A DNA stretch of 64,000 bases, taken from the NCBI GenBank assembly GCA_030323885.1, contig CM059198.1:56446917-56510916 (forward strand), read 5' to 3'. The notes beneath the pieces are model-generated. The model saw only the letters and a list, made by a program, of their open reading frames with translations, was not told where the DNA came from and did no database searches. Positions 51,036 to 61,042 of this stretch are shown here, one piece after another; position 1 is the first letter of the stretch, and every line of letters begins with the position of its first letter. The DNA is from Branchipolynoe longqiensis. Lineage: Eukaryota; Annelida; Polychaeta; Phyllodocida; Polynoidae. A program made the translations under genes and the position numbers.

Positions 51036-51553
51036 ACATTGCTCCATCCCGTCCCGCCTAGCCCGGCCGAGCCCCGCCTGGCTCCACCGAGCCTCGTGTA
51101 ACCCCGCCTAGCATGGCCGAGCCCCGTCTAGCCCGGCCGAGCCCCCCCCCCCCCCCATTGCTCTGCAACCCCCTCGCATAACCCTGCCTAGATCCGCCGA
51201 GCCCCCCCCCCCCCCCCCCTTCGCCTAGCTCCGCCTAGCTTCAAGTAGCCCCGGCGAGCCCGAAAGAGCCCGACCGATTCCCGTCCAACCAGACCCCTCT
51301 CGACGACGTTCCGTTACACAGAACTCGGCTCCGCCCTCCCCACACCCGACCCATCCCGCACCCACCCCCGACTTCCCGTCCCACCCGATCAAAACCCACC
51401 CTGCCCCACCCCGCTCCACTCTGCCTCAGCCCATCCTAACCCACCCCCACCCGACCCAACCCACTGGGTTCCGCTCCATCCCCTCCCCCAACCCACCTCA
51501 CCCCACCACAGCCCATCCTACCTGATCCCACCCCACCCCACCCCAGCCCATCC
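51036..51553 (+). repeat. C-rich CCTAGCCCGGCCGAGCCC units and CCCACCC DNA
   Basis: Units of CGCCTAGC and GGCCGAGCCCCGCC to about 51260, with two long C runs, then CCCACCCC/CCATCC repeats. No gene. Confidence 0.75.
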
Positions 51554-52086
51554 TTAAGCCCCAGTCACACCTACCCGGATCAGAGGCCGGACGAGCGCCG
51601 GACCGTCATCCGGGGTGGTCCGTGGCGATCCGGGGTGGTCCGTGGTTCGTCCGTGGCTGGTCCGTGGTGATCCGGCGCCATCCGGCGTCATCCGGGGTGA
51701 TATGTGGCTGGTCTGGGGTCCAACCCGTATGTTTTAAAATGTTTAAAACATCCGGGGAGGTCGGGGGCATCCGGGTTCGATCCGGCATGGTAGAAGTAGT
51801 AGTGGTAGTAGTAGTAACAAAACTGCCCTGAAACACCCCCGGACAGCCCGGACAGGCCCCGAACCACCCCTGGACAGCCCGAACAGCGGCGGTTCACCGC
51901 CGGACTACCCAGACCACCCTAGGACCGACCCCGGATCGCACCGACCGGGTAGGTGTGACTGCCAGGCAAAAAATGATGAAAACAGCCATTTTATCTGGGA
52001 TGGTCCGGGACAATCCGGGCGACTGGTCCGGGGGTGGTCCGGGTCAAAATCCGGGGCTCGTCCAGGTAGGTGTGACTGGGGCTTAA
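51554..52086. mobile_element. TTAA-type MITE with CAGTCACAC termini
   Basis: TTAAGCCCCAGTCACACCTA (from 51554) and TAGGTGTGACTGGGGCTTAA (to 52086) are perfect inverted 20-mers with TTAA at both ends. A further inverted copy of the terminus (GGGTAGGTGTGACTGCC) lies inside at 51946. The interior is built of TCCGGGGTGGTCCGTGG-type units. Confidence 0.9.
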
Positions 52087-52698
52087 CCTAACCCACCCCC
52101 CCATGTCCCGCCCCCCAGCCCCCCACCCCATCCTGTTCTACCCTATCTCCTCCTCAGGACTGAGTTTAATCCCTCGCCCTGTCCCTTACCCTGCCCGGAA
52201 TGGACAGACAGACAGACTGCGCCGTGGGCGACGACAGAGTCGTGTTTCGCGGGTCGCGGGACGCGGGTCGCGGGTCACAGACCGAACCGGGGGTTTCCCA
52301 ATACAATACCCATGACACAACCACCGCTGTATATTTGAATATTTCCACTGGGGCCTCCTCACTCTACTCGCCCGCCTGCTGAGCGGGGGTCGCCATGGTA
52401 ACGAAAGGCTTAGTTAGCTGGGAAGCAGCGCCCCTTGGTGTGTGGAGTCGGATCTGCGCCTCGCGGCGAGGATTAATGTGCATTTTTGACAGGCTGAGAA
52501 CAAAAAAAACTCCCAGTGACAGCAAGCTTGTGGTTTAGTGCATTGGTCTAGGCCCTGCGGTGGATGTTCCACGGGTCTGGGGCTCCTGATGTCCGTACCG
52601 CAATTCCCTTTCGGCGTTATTCATTTTGTACCCGCAATTCTTGTTATCTCCACATGAAGCCGTTTCATTTGCAACTGCATTTTGCAATTTCCTTTTGA
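52087..52698. other. intergenic, no gene seen
   Basis: GC-rich first half with a GCGGGTCGCGGGACGCGGG repeat near 52248. No gene. Confidence 0.35.
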
Positions 52699-52885
52699 AG
52701 CTACACTAAATGCTCTCTAAATCGATCGACCATGGGACCGATTGTAAGTGGTCCATTTAGGGAGGTGGTCGGTTTAGGGAGGTAGAATATGGTGACAATG
52801 GTATTGTTGCTGCCCAAATAAAGCGATCGATATAGGGGAGTGTTCAATCTGTGGAGGTGGTCGGTTAGAGAGGTATTACTGTATT
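52699..52885 (+). repeat. possible dispersed repeat with GGTCGGTTTAGGGAGGT words
   Basis: CTCTCTAAATCGATCGACC near the left and GGTCGGTTAGAGAGGTATTA near the right form an imperfect inverted pair. GGAGGTGGTCGG recurs inside. Only one copy in the window. Confidence 0.4.
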
Positions 52886-53572
52886 TGTTTTGCATCTGCA
52901 TTTTGCAATTTCCTTATGAAACTATTCGTTTTGCGTTCACATTTTACAATTTCCTCATGAAACTATTCGTTTTGTGTCCGCATTTTGCAATTTCCTCATG
53001 AAGCTATTTGTTTTGCGTCCACATTTGGCAATTTCCTCATGAACATATTTGTTTTGTGACTGCATTTTGCAATTTCCTTATGAAACTATTCGTTTTGCAT
53101 CCACATTTTGCAATTTCCTCATGAAACTATTCATTTTGTGTCCACATTTTGCAAGTTCCTCATGAAACTATTCGTTTTGCATCTGCATTTTGCAATTTTC
53201 TAATGAAACTTTTCATTTTGCATCCACATTTTGCAATTTCCTCATGAAGCTATTCGCTTTGCGTCCACATTTTACAATTTCCTCATGAACTATTCGTTTT
53301 GCATCCACAGTTTGCAATTTCCTCATGAAAGTATTCATTGTGTGTCCACATTTGACAATTTCCTCATGAAACTATTCGTTTTGTGTCCACATTTTACAAT
53401 TTCCTCATGAAACTATTCGTTTTCTGTCCACATTTTGCAATTTCCTCATGAAACTATTCGCTTTGCATCCACATTTTGTAATTTCCTCATGAAAGTGTAG
53501 TGGTCTGCACTGACCACTCAGGCAAGTAACCACATAGACAGGTAGGTGTGGGGAGTGTATTGATGTCAGGGA

Positions 53573-53644
53573 GCCTAGGTGGTGTAATGGTTAGCACACT
53601 GGCCCGGAATGCAAAGAGATGTGGGTTCGAGTCCCGCTCTAGGC
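53573..53644 (+). other. tRNA-like unit in left repeat of TRIM-T
   Basis: The acceptor strands GCCTAGG and TCTAGGC pair over 7 bp (one G-U). The D-arm region is GTGTAATGGTTAGCAC, and the T arm GTGGG-TTCGAGT-CCCGC pairs over 5 bp (one G-U). The anticodon stem pairs poorly, so it is not a functional tRNA gene. The A and B boxes could recruit RNA polymerase III. It most resembles the Gln/Glu/His/Asp group of tRNAs. Confidence 0.7.
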
Positions 53645-53893
53645 GCAGTAATTCCCATTTTCATCACCCCCACGACACTGGTTGCCGTGATCAGGATCCT
53701 GTACAAGCTTTGCGCTGTATGGTTGTTGAACCTACCCTGTGTATGTATGTGTTAGTGCATTGCCTGTATGTATGTAATTGTAAGCATTACAAGACTTACA
53801 ATTCCAGGGGGACGAGTGTAGTGGTCTGCACTGACCACTCAGGCAAGTAACCACATAGACAGGTAGGTGTGGGGAGTGTATTGATATCAGGGA

Positions 53894-53965
53894 GCCTAGG
53901 TGGTGTAATGGTTAGCACACTGGCCCGGAATGCAAAGAGATGTGGGTTCGAGTCCCGCTCTAGGC
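53894..53965 (+). other. tRNA-like unit in right repeat of TRIM-T
   Basis: Identical to the left unit over the acceptor, D, anticodon and T arms. This copy, downstream of the internal region, would direct transcription out of the element into flanking DNA. Confidence 0.7.
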
Positions 53966-54371
53966 GCAGTATTTCCCATTTTCATCACCCCCACGACAAA
54001 ACTATTCATTTTGCATCATCATTTTGCAATTTCCTCATGAAACTATTCGTTTTGTGTCCACATTTGACAATTTCCTCATGAAACTATTTGTTTTGTGTCC
54101 ACATTTGACAATTTCCTCATGAAACTATTCGTTTTGTGTCCACATTTGGCAATTTCCTCATGAAACTATTCGTTTTGTGTCCACATTTTGCAATTTCCTC
54201 ATGAAACTATTCGCTTTGTGTCCACATTTGGCAATTTCCTCATGAAACTATTCGTTTTGAATCAGCATTTTGAAATTTCCTCATGAAACTATTCGCTTTG
54301 CACCTGCATTTTGCAATTTGCTCATGAAACTATTAGTTTTGTTTGGTATCGGCATATATATGAATGAAGAG

Positions 54372-54602
54372 TTCAGGTGCAAAACCATCTAAACGCAAAT
54401 CCAAACATGCAATTAAAGTAAAAGAGTTGTGCCTGAAAATAATTTTAATTCTCACAAAATTTCACTTTTCTTGTGAGGACATGATTATGGAGCAATGAAC
54501 AACAACAAACAGGAATGTAAAAAAAAAAGAAAATTGTGAGGGTTTGAATCCAATATTTATATCAATCTGTGCATTGGCGTTTATGTGGATTTGCACCTGA
54601 AA
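54372..54602. mobile_element. MITE with TTCAGGTGCAAA termini
   Basis: The left TTCAGGTGCAAAACCATCTA and right ATGTGGATTTGCACCTGAA form imperfect inverted repeats of about 25 bp (to AAACGC/GCGTTT). 231 bp, AT-rich interior, no clear target duplication. Confidence 0.6.
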
Positions 54603-54785
54603 TCCTCAAATATATATTAAATATATATACACAGATACACACCGATATATGATCGCTTTGTAACGCCTAACTGAATTAATAAAACTAAGAACAATTTAAC
54701 GGGACAATTTAAATGAGTCATGCAACCAATCTCGGCATAATCACAAATCTACTTCTACCTGTTACAACAGCTCATAACCTTTATA
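54603..54785. other. intergenic, no gene seen
   Basis: AT-rich. Confidence 0.3.
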
Positions 54786-54912
54786 TTAAAGTTGCATGGT
54801 CTGATGAAACATTTTTTTTTTCAAAACCAAAACACTTACCTACATTTGATTCTATAAATCTAACTTAGCTACTGGTGCGTTAAGTAAGGCTTTGGGGCAA
54901 CATATACAGAAT
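54786..54912 (-). mobile_element. MITE-F 3' part
   Basis: TTAAAGTTGCATGGTCTGAT, then AAAACCAAAACACTTACCTA and TTTGATTCTA, the reverse complement of the right end. Confidence 0.65.
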
Positions 54913-55560
54913 AATCAGTGAATTTGTGACCCCGTCCCTTTGGGCACCTACTTTGAGACAGCCATTAGGCTGGGAGACCACTAACCAATTAGGTCAATCT
55001 CGTGACCTTATTACTTTGACCCTAACTCCCAGTACCATATATGGCACTTGTCAGGTTCCAGACTACCTACACATTACTAGCTCATTCCTCATCACATGAT
55101 CATCGTGACATGTAAATCTGAGCCACAACAACAAGAGTTTTAACAAGCTTGGCGAAATGATTTAGGGTTTTTTTTCAGCTAAAATTGCTCCAAAACTACC
55201 CAATTTCCATCAAAGTGACTCAGGAATATTGCGTATTAGGTTATAGTAGTCAACTTAATATATTTATATTTATCAATGGCTGAAGATCAGTAACTTGGTA
55301 CTGAGACAAGGTGATTCAAAAGCGCAAAAAGAGAAAATTGGACATATTTATGTGTAGGTGTTTATGTATATGCTGTATAAGCCATTATACAAGTATAATA
55401 ACCTGGAAGATCCCATATACTGCCCAGCCACTAACTCATTGGCTGATTACCGCTATTCATTATGTCATCTGATATGACCTCACCTCCCTATGTGGCGCCA
55501 CCTACTTGCCCACGCCTCAGTTGCGATCACTCATTGTGCCGCTGACAATTTATCCTCGCA
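54913..55560. other. intergenic, no gene seen
   Basis: About 650 bp of unique-looking DNA. No coding frame supported. Confidence 0.3.
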
Positions 55561-56244
55561 CTAATGCCCCTGTCACACTACGACGTAGGGAGAACGTGAA
55601 GAACGTTGAACTTCTTGGCGTAGTATGAACATTTGGGCAGAAGTTGAACGTGGATGCAGCGTAGTGGACGAGATTGTAACGTCGGTAAAGCATAGCGATA
55701 CCGTCATTCAATGAGAGAGGACAACTTCATTACGTTCACGGAACGTTATGAATGTTATTCCATCGCCAGAACTACGTTACCTGATGGCGAAACATTGAAG
55801 TACGTTGACCGTACATTCTCCTGACGTTCTCCTGACGTTATCCTGATGTTATCCTCACGTTATCCTGACGTTATCCTGATGTTATCCTGACGTTCCCATT
55901 ACGGGGTGTGGATGTTTCCACCGGGTTTAATTTGGGTCAACGTATTGGAACGTAGTTGAACGTAGTGACTAACCTTTTGATAACATCGGTTTAACGTCAT
56001 TGACGTTCACTGAACGTGTCAGAACGTATGGCGAACGTAAACCCTTACGTTCGCGTCACGTCGAAAGGTTTGAACAGGTTCAAAACCTTGATGTGCGCCG
56101 ACGTAACACAACGTAACATGAGGTAGCTCAACGTCAGTCTAGCGTCATTATGACGTCATCAGAACGTAACCCAACGTAATGACGAAAAATGACCACGTTA
56201 GGCTCACGTTGGCTTGTTACGTCGTAGTGTGACAGGGATATTAA
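55561..56244. mobile_element. TTAA-type MITE with CTGTCACAC termini and ACGT-rich interior
   Basis: CTAATGCCCCTGTCACACTA (left) and TAGTGTGACAGGGATATTAA (right) are inverted repeats extending through CGACGTA. TTAA is intact on the right and CTAA on the left. The 684-bp interior is saturated with self-complementary ACGT words (AACGT, ACGTT, CTGACGTTATC), so both strands read alike. Confidence 0.85.
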
Positions 56245-56477
56245 TGACATATCCGGGTTCACATACAGAGGAGATAATTAAATGGAAAGTATCCATTAGT
56301 TTCGTATTCACCAATATCCAGAACAAACCAGGTGACTTGAACTGAACCAGATTCATCCATTACTCATTCTCGCGTAATTAATTAATCATACAGCACATAT
56401 AATATACATCGTGGTTGGCACCTCAATAGGTGGAGTTCATAATGTATGCAGGTATCCAGGGATAAACAAAGGTTGTC
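56245..56477. other. intergenic, no gene seen
   Basis: No supported feature. Confidence 0.3.
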
Positions 56478-56808
56478 TCCATTGGTTGTTGGAGGTTTAC
56501 ATCCTGACAACATATATGGTCATATCAGGACAGGTAAATACTTGTGACAGTGCACACATATGACAACTTTATTCTGCTACCCAACTTGTAGACCAGGCTA
56601 TCGGTACCATGACCCAAAATCCCACACAGTCACATGATCCTGATACTAAGCTAACCAGTCCTTGTCCGATCCTAAAAATGCCGAGAGCTAGGCTAGGTAG
56701 CGAAAAGTATCAATATGATAAGTCATTGCTTTGATGCAGCTGAGATTCAAACTCCCGACCTTCCACATGTGAAGCCGGTGCTCTGCCTATTTCGGACACC
56801 GCATTCAG
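56478..56808 (-). mobile_element. SINE-A, full length, second head type
   Basis: GGTTTACATCCTGACAACAT, full body, and head GTGCTCTGCCTATTTCGGAC of the GTAGAGCGC type with several changes. Confidence 0.85.
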
Positions 56809-57120
56809 TTTTGTCTGAAGGGAGAGGACAGAGGCAGTATGAGTGTGTGGGTGTGGGTGTGTGGGTGAGGGGGTGGGTGGGGGTGAGGGGGTGGGTGGGG
56901 GTGAGGGACACGCAGGCTATTGCTCCAGGGTATACGGCGACCTGTGACGTAGGTGTGGCACAGCTTGGCTGTCAGTAACCAGATCTGCGTGCGCATCCTG
57001 CTCCCTCCTGCCGCTAGGCACAGGCCACAGTGGGCGGCCCGCGCATGCGCATGGATGTACAACTGTCGGTGCGTCCCCCAGCACTTGCCCGAATGTGGCA
57101 TTGTGTGGGTGACTGCTGGG
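56809..57120. other. intergenic with G-rich run and NRF1-like site
   Basis: (GGGTGGGGGTGAG)n at 56855-56908. GCGCATGCGC palindrome at 57041-57050 in CpG-rich DNA. No exon recognised. Confidence 0.4.
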
Positions 57121-57579
57121 CGTGGTGGTGGGAGAGATAGGTAAGGAATGAGGGTAGGTGGGTGATAACGGTTCGGTTAGTGAGGGACCGCAGGTGGTTG
57201 TCCATATGGGGGAGGGAGTGGGAGTGGTGATGGGTGGTGATGGGTGGTGATGTGGTTGTCATCAGAGGAGTCGGTGAAGGAGGGAGGTGTCGGGCGTGGT
57301 GGTTGATAGGGAGGGCGGGAATGGTTGAGGGTTTGACTCTGCGGTGGTGACTATGGAAGAACATGATTGGAAAACTGGGGAGTGGCGGAGTGGGTGAGTA
57401 GAGGAGTGGACGAGTGGAGGAGTGGGGGAGTGTACACATGGAGGAGTGGGGGAGTGGAGTGAAGGAATTGGTGGTTGGATACGTGGGGAGTGGAGGAGTG
57501 GGGTACTGGAGGAGTGAGAGAGTGGGGAGTAGAGGGTTGGAGGAGTACGGGATGGAGGAGTGGAGGAATGGGGGACTAA
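57121..57579 (+). repeat. GTGGAGGAGTGGGGGAGT array, first block
   Basis: GGTGATGGGTGGTGATGG units, then 12-bp-like GAGTGGAGGAGTGGGG units. It ends GGGGACTAAAGGGATGGCC at the SINE-B head. Same family as 58195-58965. Confidence 0.85.
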
Positions 57580-57791
57580 AGGGATGGCCAAATGAGTTAG
57601 AGCGTCCGTCTCCCGTGTGGTAGATCGTGGGGTCGTGGGTTCGAATCCTGGTTGAGTCAAAGCAATGACGTCAAATTTGATACTTGTTGCTTCCTAGCCA
57701 GGTGCTCAGCATTATTAGGATAGGGCAATGAGCAGTGGAATGAGGAAGACCAATCGCCTGCGACTGAAATTTCCCCTGCTTAAACAACTAA
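57580..57791 (+). mobile_element. SINE-B, full length
   Basis: Head GGGATGGCCAAATGAGTTAG, B box GGGTTCGAATCCTGG, partial SINE-A body, then AGCAGTGGAATGAGGAAGAC and GACTGAAATTTCCCCTGC, ending TTAAACAACTAAT. Best SINE-B copy. Confidence 0.9.
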
Positions 57792-58194
57792 TTCAACCAA
57801 TGAGACACAAGTACAGTATAAAGTGGCATTTATTAAATTTGTCTTACTTGTTACATTAGTCTTGATTTGTGATTTTTTGTCAATAGTTTGAGGATCCCAG
57901 GCACTAACCCAATGAACATTATATAGTTAGGTGCGGGGACGGTAAATCTGAACCTTATGGACACGTCCTCCCACTCTAGGTGCTCCGGTCGAAGTGTTCG
58001 TAAAGCTACTACGTCATAGTTTAGTTATAAGTAAATTACACCAGGTGGCAGCTCAATCAGCAGAGATTATTAGTTCCCAGTAAGACTATAGATGTTGCAG
58101 ATGGTCGCGTCGATAGAAAGCGATGTGCATGTTTTGTGGGTTAAATTACCCATGTTGAGATCAACATTGACAATGTACCAACAAAAAAAGGTGT
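57792..58194. other. intergenic, no gene seen
   Basis: No supported feature. Confidence 0.3.
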
Positions 58195-58965
58195 TGCGAG
58201 TAGAGATGTTGAGGAGGAGAAGAGGAGTGGGGTAGTGGAGGAGTGGAGGAATGTAGGCATGGGGGGATGGAGGAGTGGAGGAGTGGGTGGATGGAGGAGT
58301 GGGGCAGTGGAGGAGTGGGGGAATGGAGGAGTGGATGGGTGGATGTGTGGGGGATGGAGGAGTGGAGGAATGGGGGACTGAAGGCGTTGCGAGTGGATAG
58401 GTGGGGGAGTGGGGGAGTGAAATAGTGGGGGAGTGGAGGAATGTAGGGATGAGGGGATGGAGGATTGGAGGAGTGGATGGGTGGAGGAGTGGGGTAGTGG
58501 AGGAGTGGGGGACTAGAGGAGTGGGGGAATGGAGGAGTGGATGGGTGGAGGTGTGGGGGAATGGAGGAGTGGATGGGTGGAGGTGTGGGGGAGTGGAGGA
58601 GTGGGGGAGTAGAGGAGTGGTGGAATTGAGGAGTGGAGGAGTATAGAATTGGAGGAATAGGAGACTGAAGATGTTGGGAGTTGAGAGGTGGGGGAGTGGA
58701 GGAGTGGATGAGTGGGGGAGTAGAGGAGTGGTGGAATGGAGGAGTGGAGGAGTATAGAAGTGGAGGAATAGGAGCCTGAAGACGTTGGGAGTGGAGAGGT
58801 GGAGGAGTGGGGCAGTGAGAGAGTGGGCTCGTGGAGGAGTGGTAGAGGGGAAGAGTGGAGGAGCTGGATAGTGGATGGGTGGAGGGATGGAGGAGTGGAG
58901 GATTGGAGAAGTGGTGCAGTGGAGGAGTGGAGGTGTCGGGGGAGTGAAAAGTGGGGGCTTGTGGG
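58195..58965 (+). repeat. GTGGAGGAGTGGGGGAGT array, second block
   Basis: Units of about 12-27 bp (GGAGGAGTGGGGGAATGGA) with a rarer marker, GACTGAAGACGTTGGGAGTG, at 58377, 58663 and 58772. The 326-codon minus-strand frame is a repeat shadow (His/Ser/Pro). Confidence 0.92.
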
Positions 58966-59326
58966 GAGAGAAGGAAAAGGGCGAGTGAGTGACTGACGTT
59001 CCAGGTTGGTGGGTGACAGAAGGTCGAGAGGGGGAGTAGGAGCAGGAGGGAGAAGGTGTAACACAACCAGGGAGGCAATAAGAAGAGGGGCGGGGCGTGT
59101 TTCACGGAGCCAAGCTTTAGTTCCAAAGGACCAGAAGGCACTTCAAATGCCGTCCTTTGCGAGGCCTCGTTGTTCAGCTATGGTTGGGCTATCCCGCATC
59201 AACTGAATGCTGAAGGCACTCCAATAAAATTGAATTAATCCAATTAATCTAATTCTATGCAGGTGGGTTTGAGCCTGACTTCGTACTAATGCACACAGTC
59301 TGTGCTTATGTAAGGCATAGACAGGT
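58966..59326. other. intergenic, no gene seen
   Basis: No supported feature. Confidence 0.3.
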
Positions 59327-59604
59327 TGATTGGGTGTTGGAGTTTTACGTCTTGGCAATATCTAAGGTCATATCAGGACCGGTACTAACTGGTGACAGTG
59401 CACATTAATGGTGACTTTATAGTGCTGCTCAACTGGGAGACCAGGCTGCAAGCACAATGGCCTGATATCCCACTCAGCCACATTATCCTGTCACCAAAGC
59501 AAAACAGTCCGTGTCCTATTCTGTTAATGCCAAGCACCAGGCTAGGATGTGACAAGTATCAATTTTGTAAGTCATTGGTTTAACTCGACCAGGAATTGAA
59601 CTCA
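59327..59604 (-). mobile_element. SINE-A, headless
   Basis: TTTTACGTCTTGGCAATATC through the full body to TTTAACTCGACCAGGAATTG. The head is lost where MITE-F begins. Confidence 0.85.
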
Positions 59605-59967
59605 CATGGTCCGATGGTTTTAATTGTCTGTAATTTTTCTTAAAAACATATATGAGATTGATCATTATAATCTACTTTACTTTTATTTTAAATGACTAAC
59701 TTTTGAGATATTTGAAGTACAAACAGGTAACATTAGATTTGGTAAGTACACTAACACACTGACACCATAAGCTTCTGGAATAATATATTCAACTAATTTT
59801 ACTCAGCATTCCCTTCTATGTGCCAACAAAATTAATGTTTAAAGCAGAAACGCAGAAACAAATGTTTAATAAGTGCATCAGTGTCAAAGTTACATATTTA
59901 GAATCAAATCTAGATAATTGTTTTGGTTTTGAAAATGTGATGCTTTCATTGGATTATGCAGCTTTAA
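59605..59967 (+). mobile_element. MITE-F, left TTAA missing
   Basis: CATGGTCCGATGGTTTTAAT to GCTTTCATTGGATTATGCAG and CTTTAA. It carries a small internal duplication (CAGAAACGCAGAAAC) near 59845. Confidence 0.75.
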
Positions 59968-60026
59968 GTGTTGAACAGATAGCGTAAATACAGTTTAACA
60001 ACATTTTTGTTGTTGTTGGTACATTA

Positions 60027-60243
60027 GTTGTTTAAGCAGGGTCAATTTTAGTCGCAGGCGATTGGTCTTCCTCATTCCACTGCTCCTTGCCCTATTCTAA
60101 TAAAGCCGAGTGCCTGTCTAGGAAGCGACAAGTATCAATTTTTAAGTCATCGGTTTGACTCGACCAGGATTCGAACCCAGGACCCCACGATCTACCACAT
60201 GGGAGACGGACGTTCTAACTCATTTGGCCATCCCGTCTGGCTG
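60027..60243 (-). mobile_element. SINE-B copy
   Basis: GTTTAAGCAGGGTCAATTTT, GTCGCAGGCGATTGGTCTTC, body, B box GGATTCGAACCCAGG and head CATTTGGCCATCCCGTC. Confidence 0.88.
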
Positions 60244-60375
60244 AGTTTGTCACTGTTCATGTAAAGCGTGCGAGTATACATATATTTACACTATCACATC
60301 GTATACCACGCAGAATTAGCTAATTGCCACCATTGGCTAAACGCCAAGCTTCGTGGAAAATGAGAGGAAGGGGAA
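60244..60375. other. intergenic, no gene seen
   Basis: No supported feature. Confidence 0.3.
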
Positions 60376-61032
60376 GACCTAGGGAACTGTGAGGAGTTGG
60401 TACACTTCTAGGGTCATGGGTTGGTACGAGGAGTTTCTAGGGAATTGGAAAGCAGAGGACCTTCTAGGGAAACTGGAGAAATAGGAGGACCTTCTAGGGA
60501 CATGGAAGGAAGAGAAGGGGTTTCGAGGGAGATGGGGAGACAGAGGAGGACTTCCTAGGGAACTGGGAGGAACAGGATGGTCTTCTAGGGAAATGGGAGA
60601 AACGGGAGACCTTCTAGAGAAATGGATGGAACAGGATGGTCTTCTACGGAAATAGAAGGGTCAAAGAGGAGGACCTTCTAGGGAAATGGAAGGAAGAGGA
60701 ATACCTTCTAGGGAAAAGGGAGGAAGAGAAAATCTTCTAGGGGAATGGGAGAAAATGGAAGACTTTCTAGAGAAATTGATGGAAGAGGAAATAGACGGGA
60801 GGACGAGTACCTTCTAGGGAAATGGAAGGAAGATGAATGCCTTCTAGGGAATGGGGAGGAAGAGGAAGGCCTTCTAGGGAAATGGGCGAAGGAGGAGGAC
60901 CTTTTAGGGAAATGGAAGAAAAAGGACCTTGTAGGGAAATGCTAGAACGATAAGGACCTTCTTGGGAAATCGGAGAAAGAGGAGAACCGTGTAGGAAAAT
61001 GTGAGGAAGAGGATGACCTTCTAGGGAAATGG
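60376..61032 (+). repeat. minisatellite of about 29 bp, GACCTTCTAGGGAAATGGGA
   Basis: About 22 units of GACCTTCTAGGGAAATGGGA plus GGAAGAG-type spacer. The minus-strand frame with ISLEGPP repeats is its shadow. Confidence 0.92.
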
Positions 61033-61042
61033 GAGGTGTGGG

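Larger units (their letters stand above)
53496..53998 (+). mobile_element. TRIM-T, best-preserved copy
   Basis: The 503-bp unit has terminal repeats 53496-53677 and 53817-53998 (182 bp each, two mismatches) around a 139-bp internal region. Each repeat begins TGTAGTGGTCTGCAC and ends CCCACGACA. One base after the first repeat lies TGGTTGCCGTGATCAGG, similar to the complement of the tRNA-His 3' end (TGGTGCCGTGACTCGG). A purine tract AGGGGGACGAG abuts the second repeat. These are the parts of an LTR retrotransposon without coding capacity. Flanks AAAG/AAAC suggest a 4-bp target duplication with one change. Repeat-to-repeat identity of about 99% implies recent insertion. A dimeric SINE is the alternative, but the solo unit at 7.04 kb and the TG...CA ends favour LTRs. 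Confidence 0.8.
52890..54340 (+). repeat. 41-bp satellite interrupted by TRIM-T
   Basis: Tandem units of about 41 bp (AAACTATTCGTTTTGCGTCC, ACATTTTGCAATTTCCTCATG). About 15 units lie before 53495 and eight after 53999. The TRIM-T insertion (53496-53998) divides a unit. Confidence 0.95.

Noticed and set aside
53573..53644. Functional tRNA gene
   Set aside because: Acceptor, D and T arms are good, but the anticodon stem pairs poorly. The unit recurs inside mobile terminal repeats with varying anticodon loops.
58161..59141. 326-codon His/Ser/Pro-rich frame
   Set aside because: Shadow of the GTGGAGGAGTGG array.
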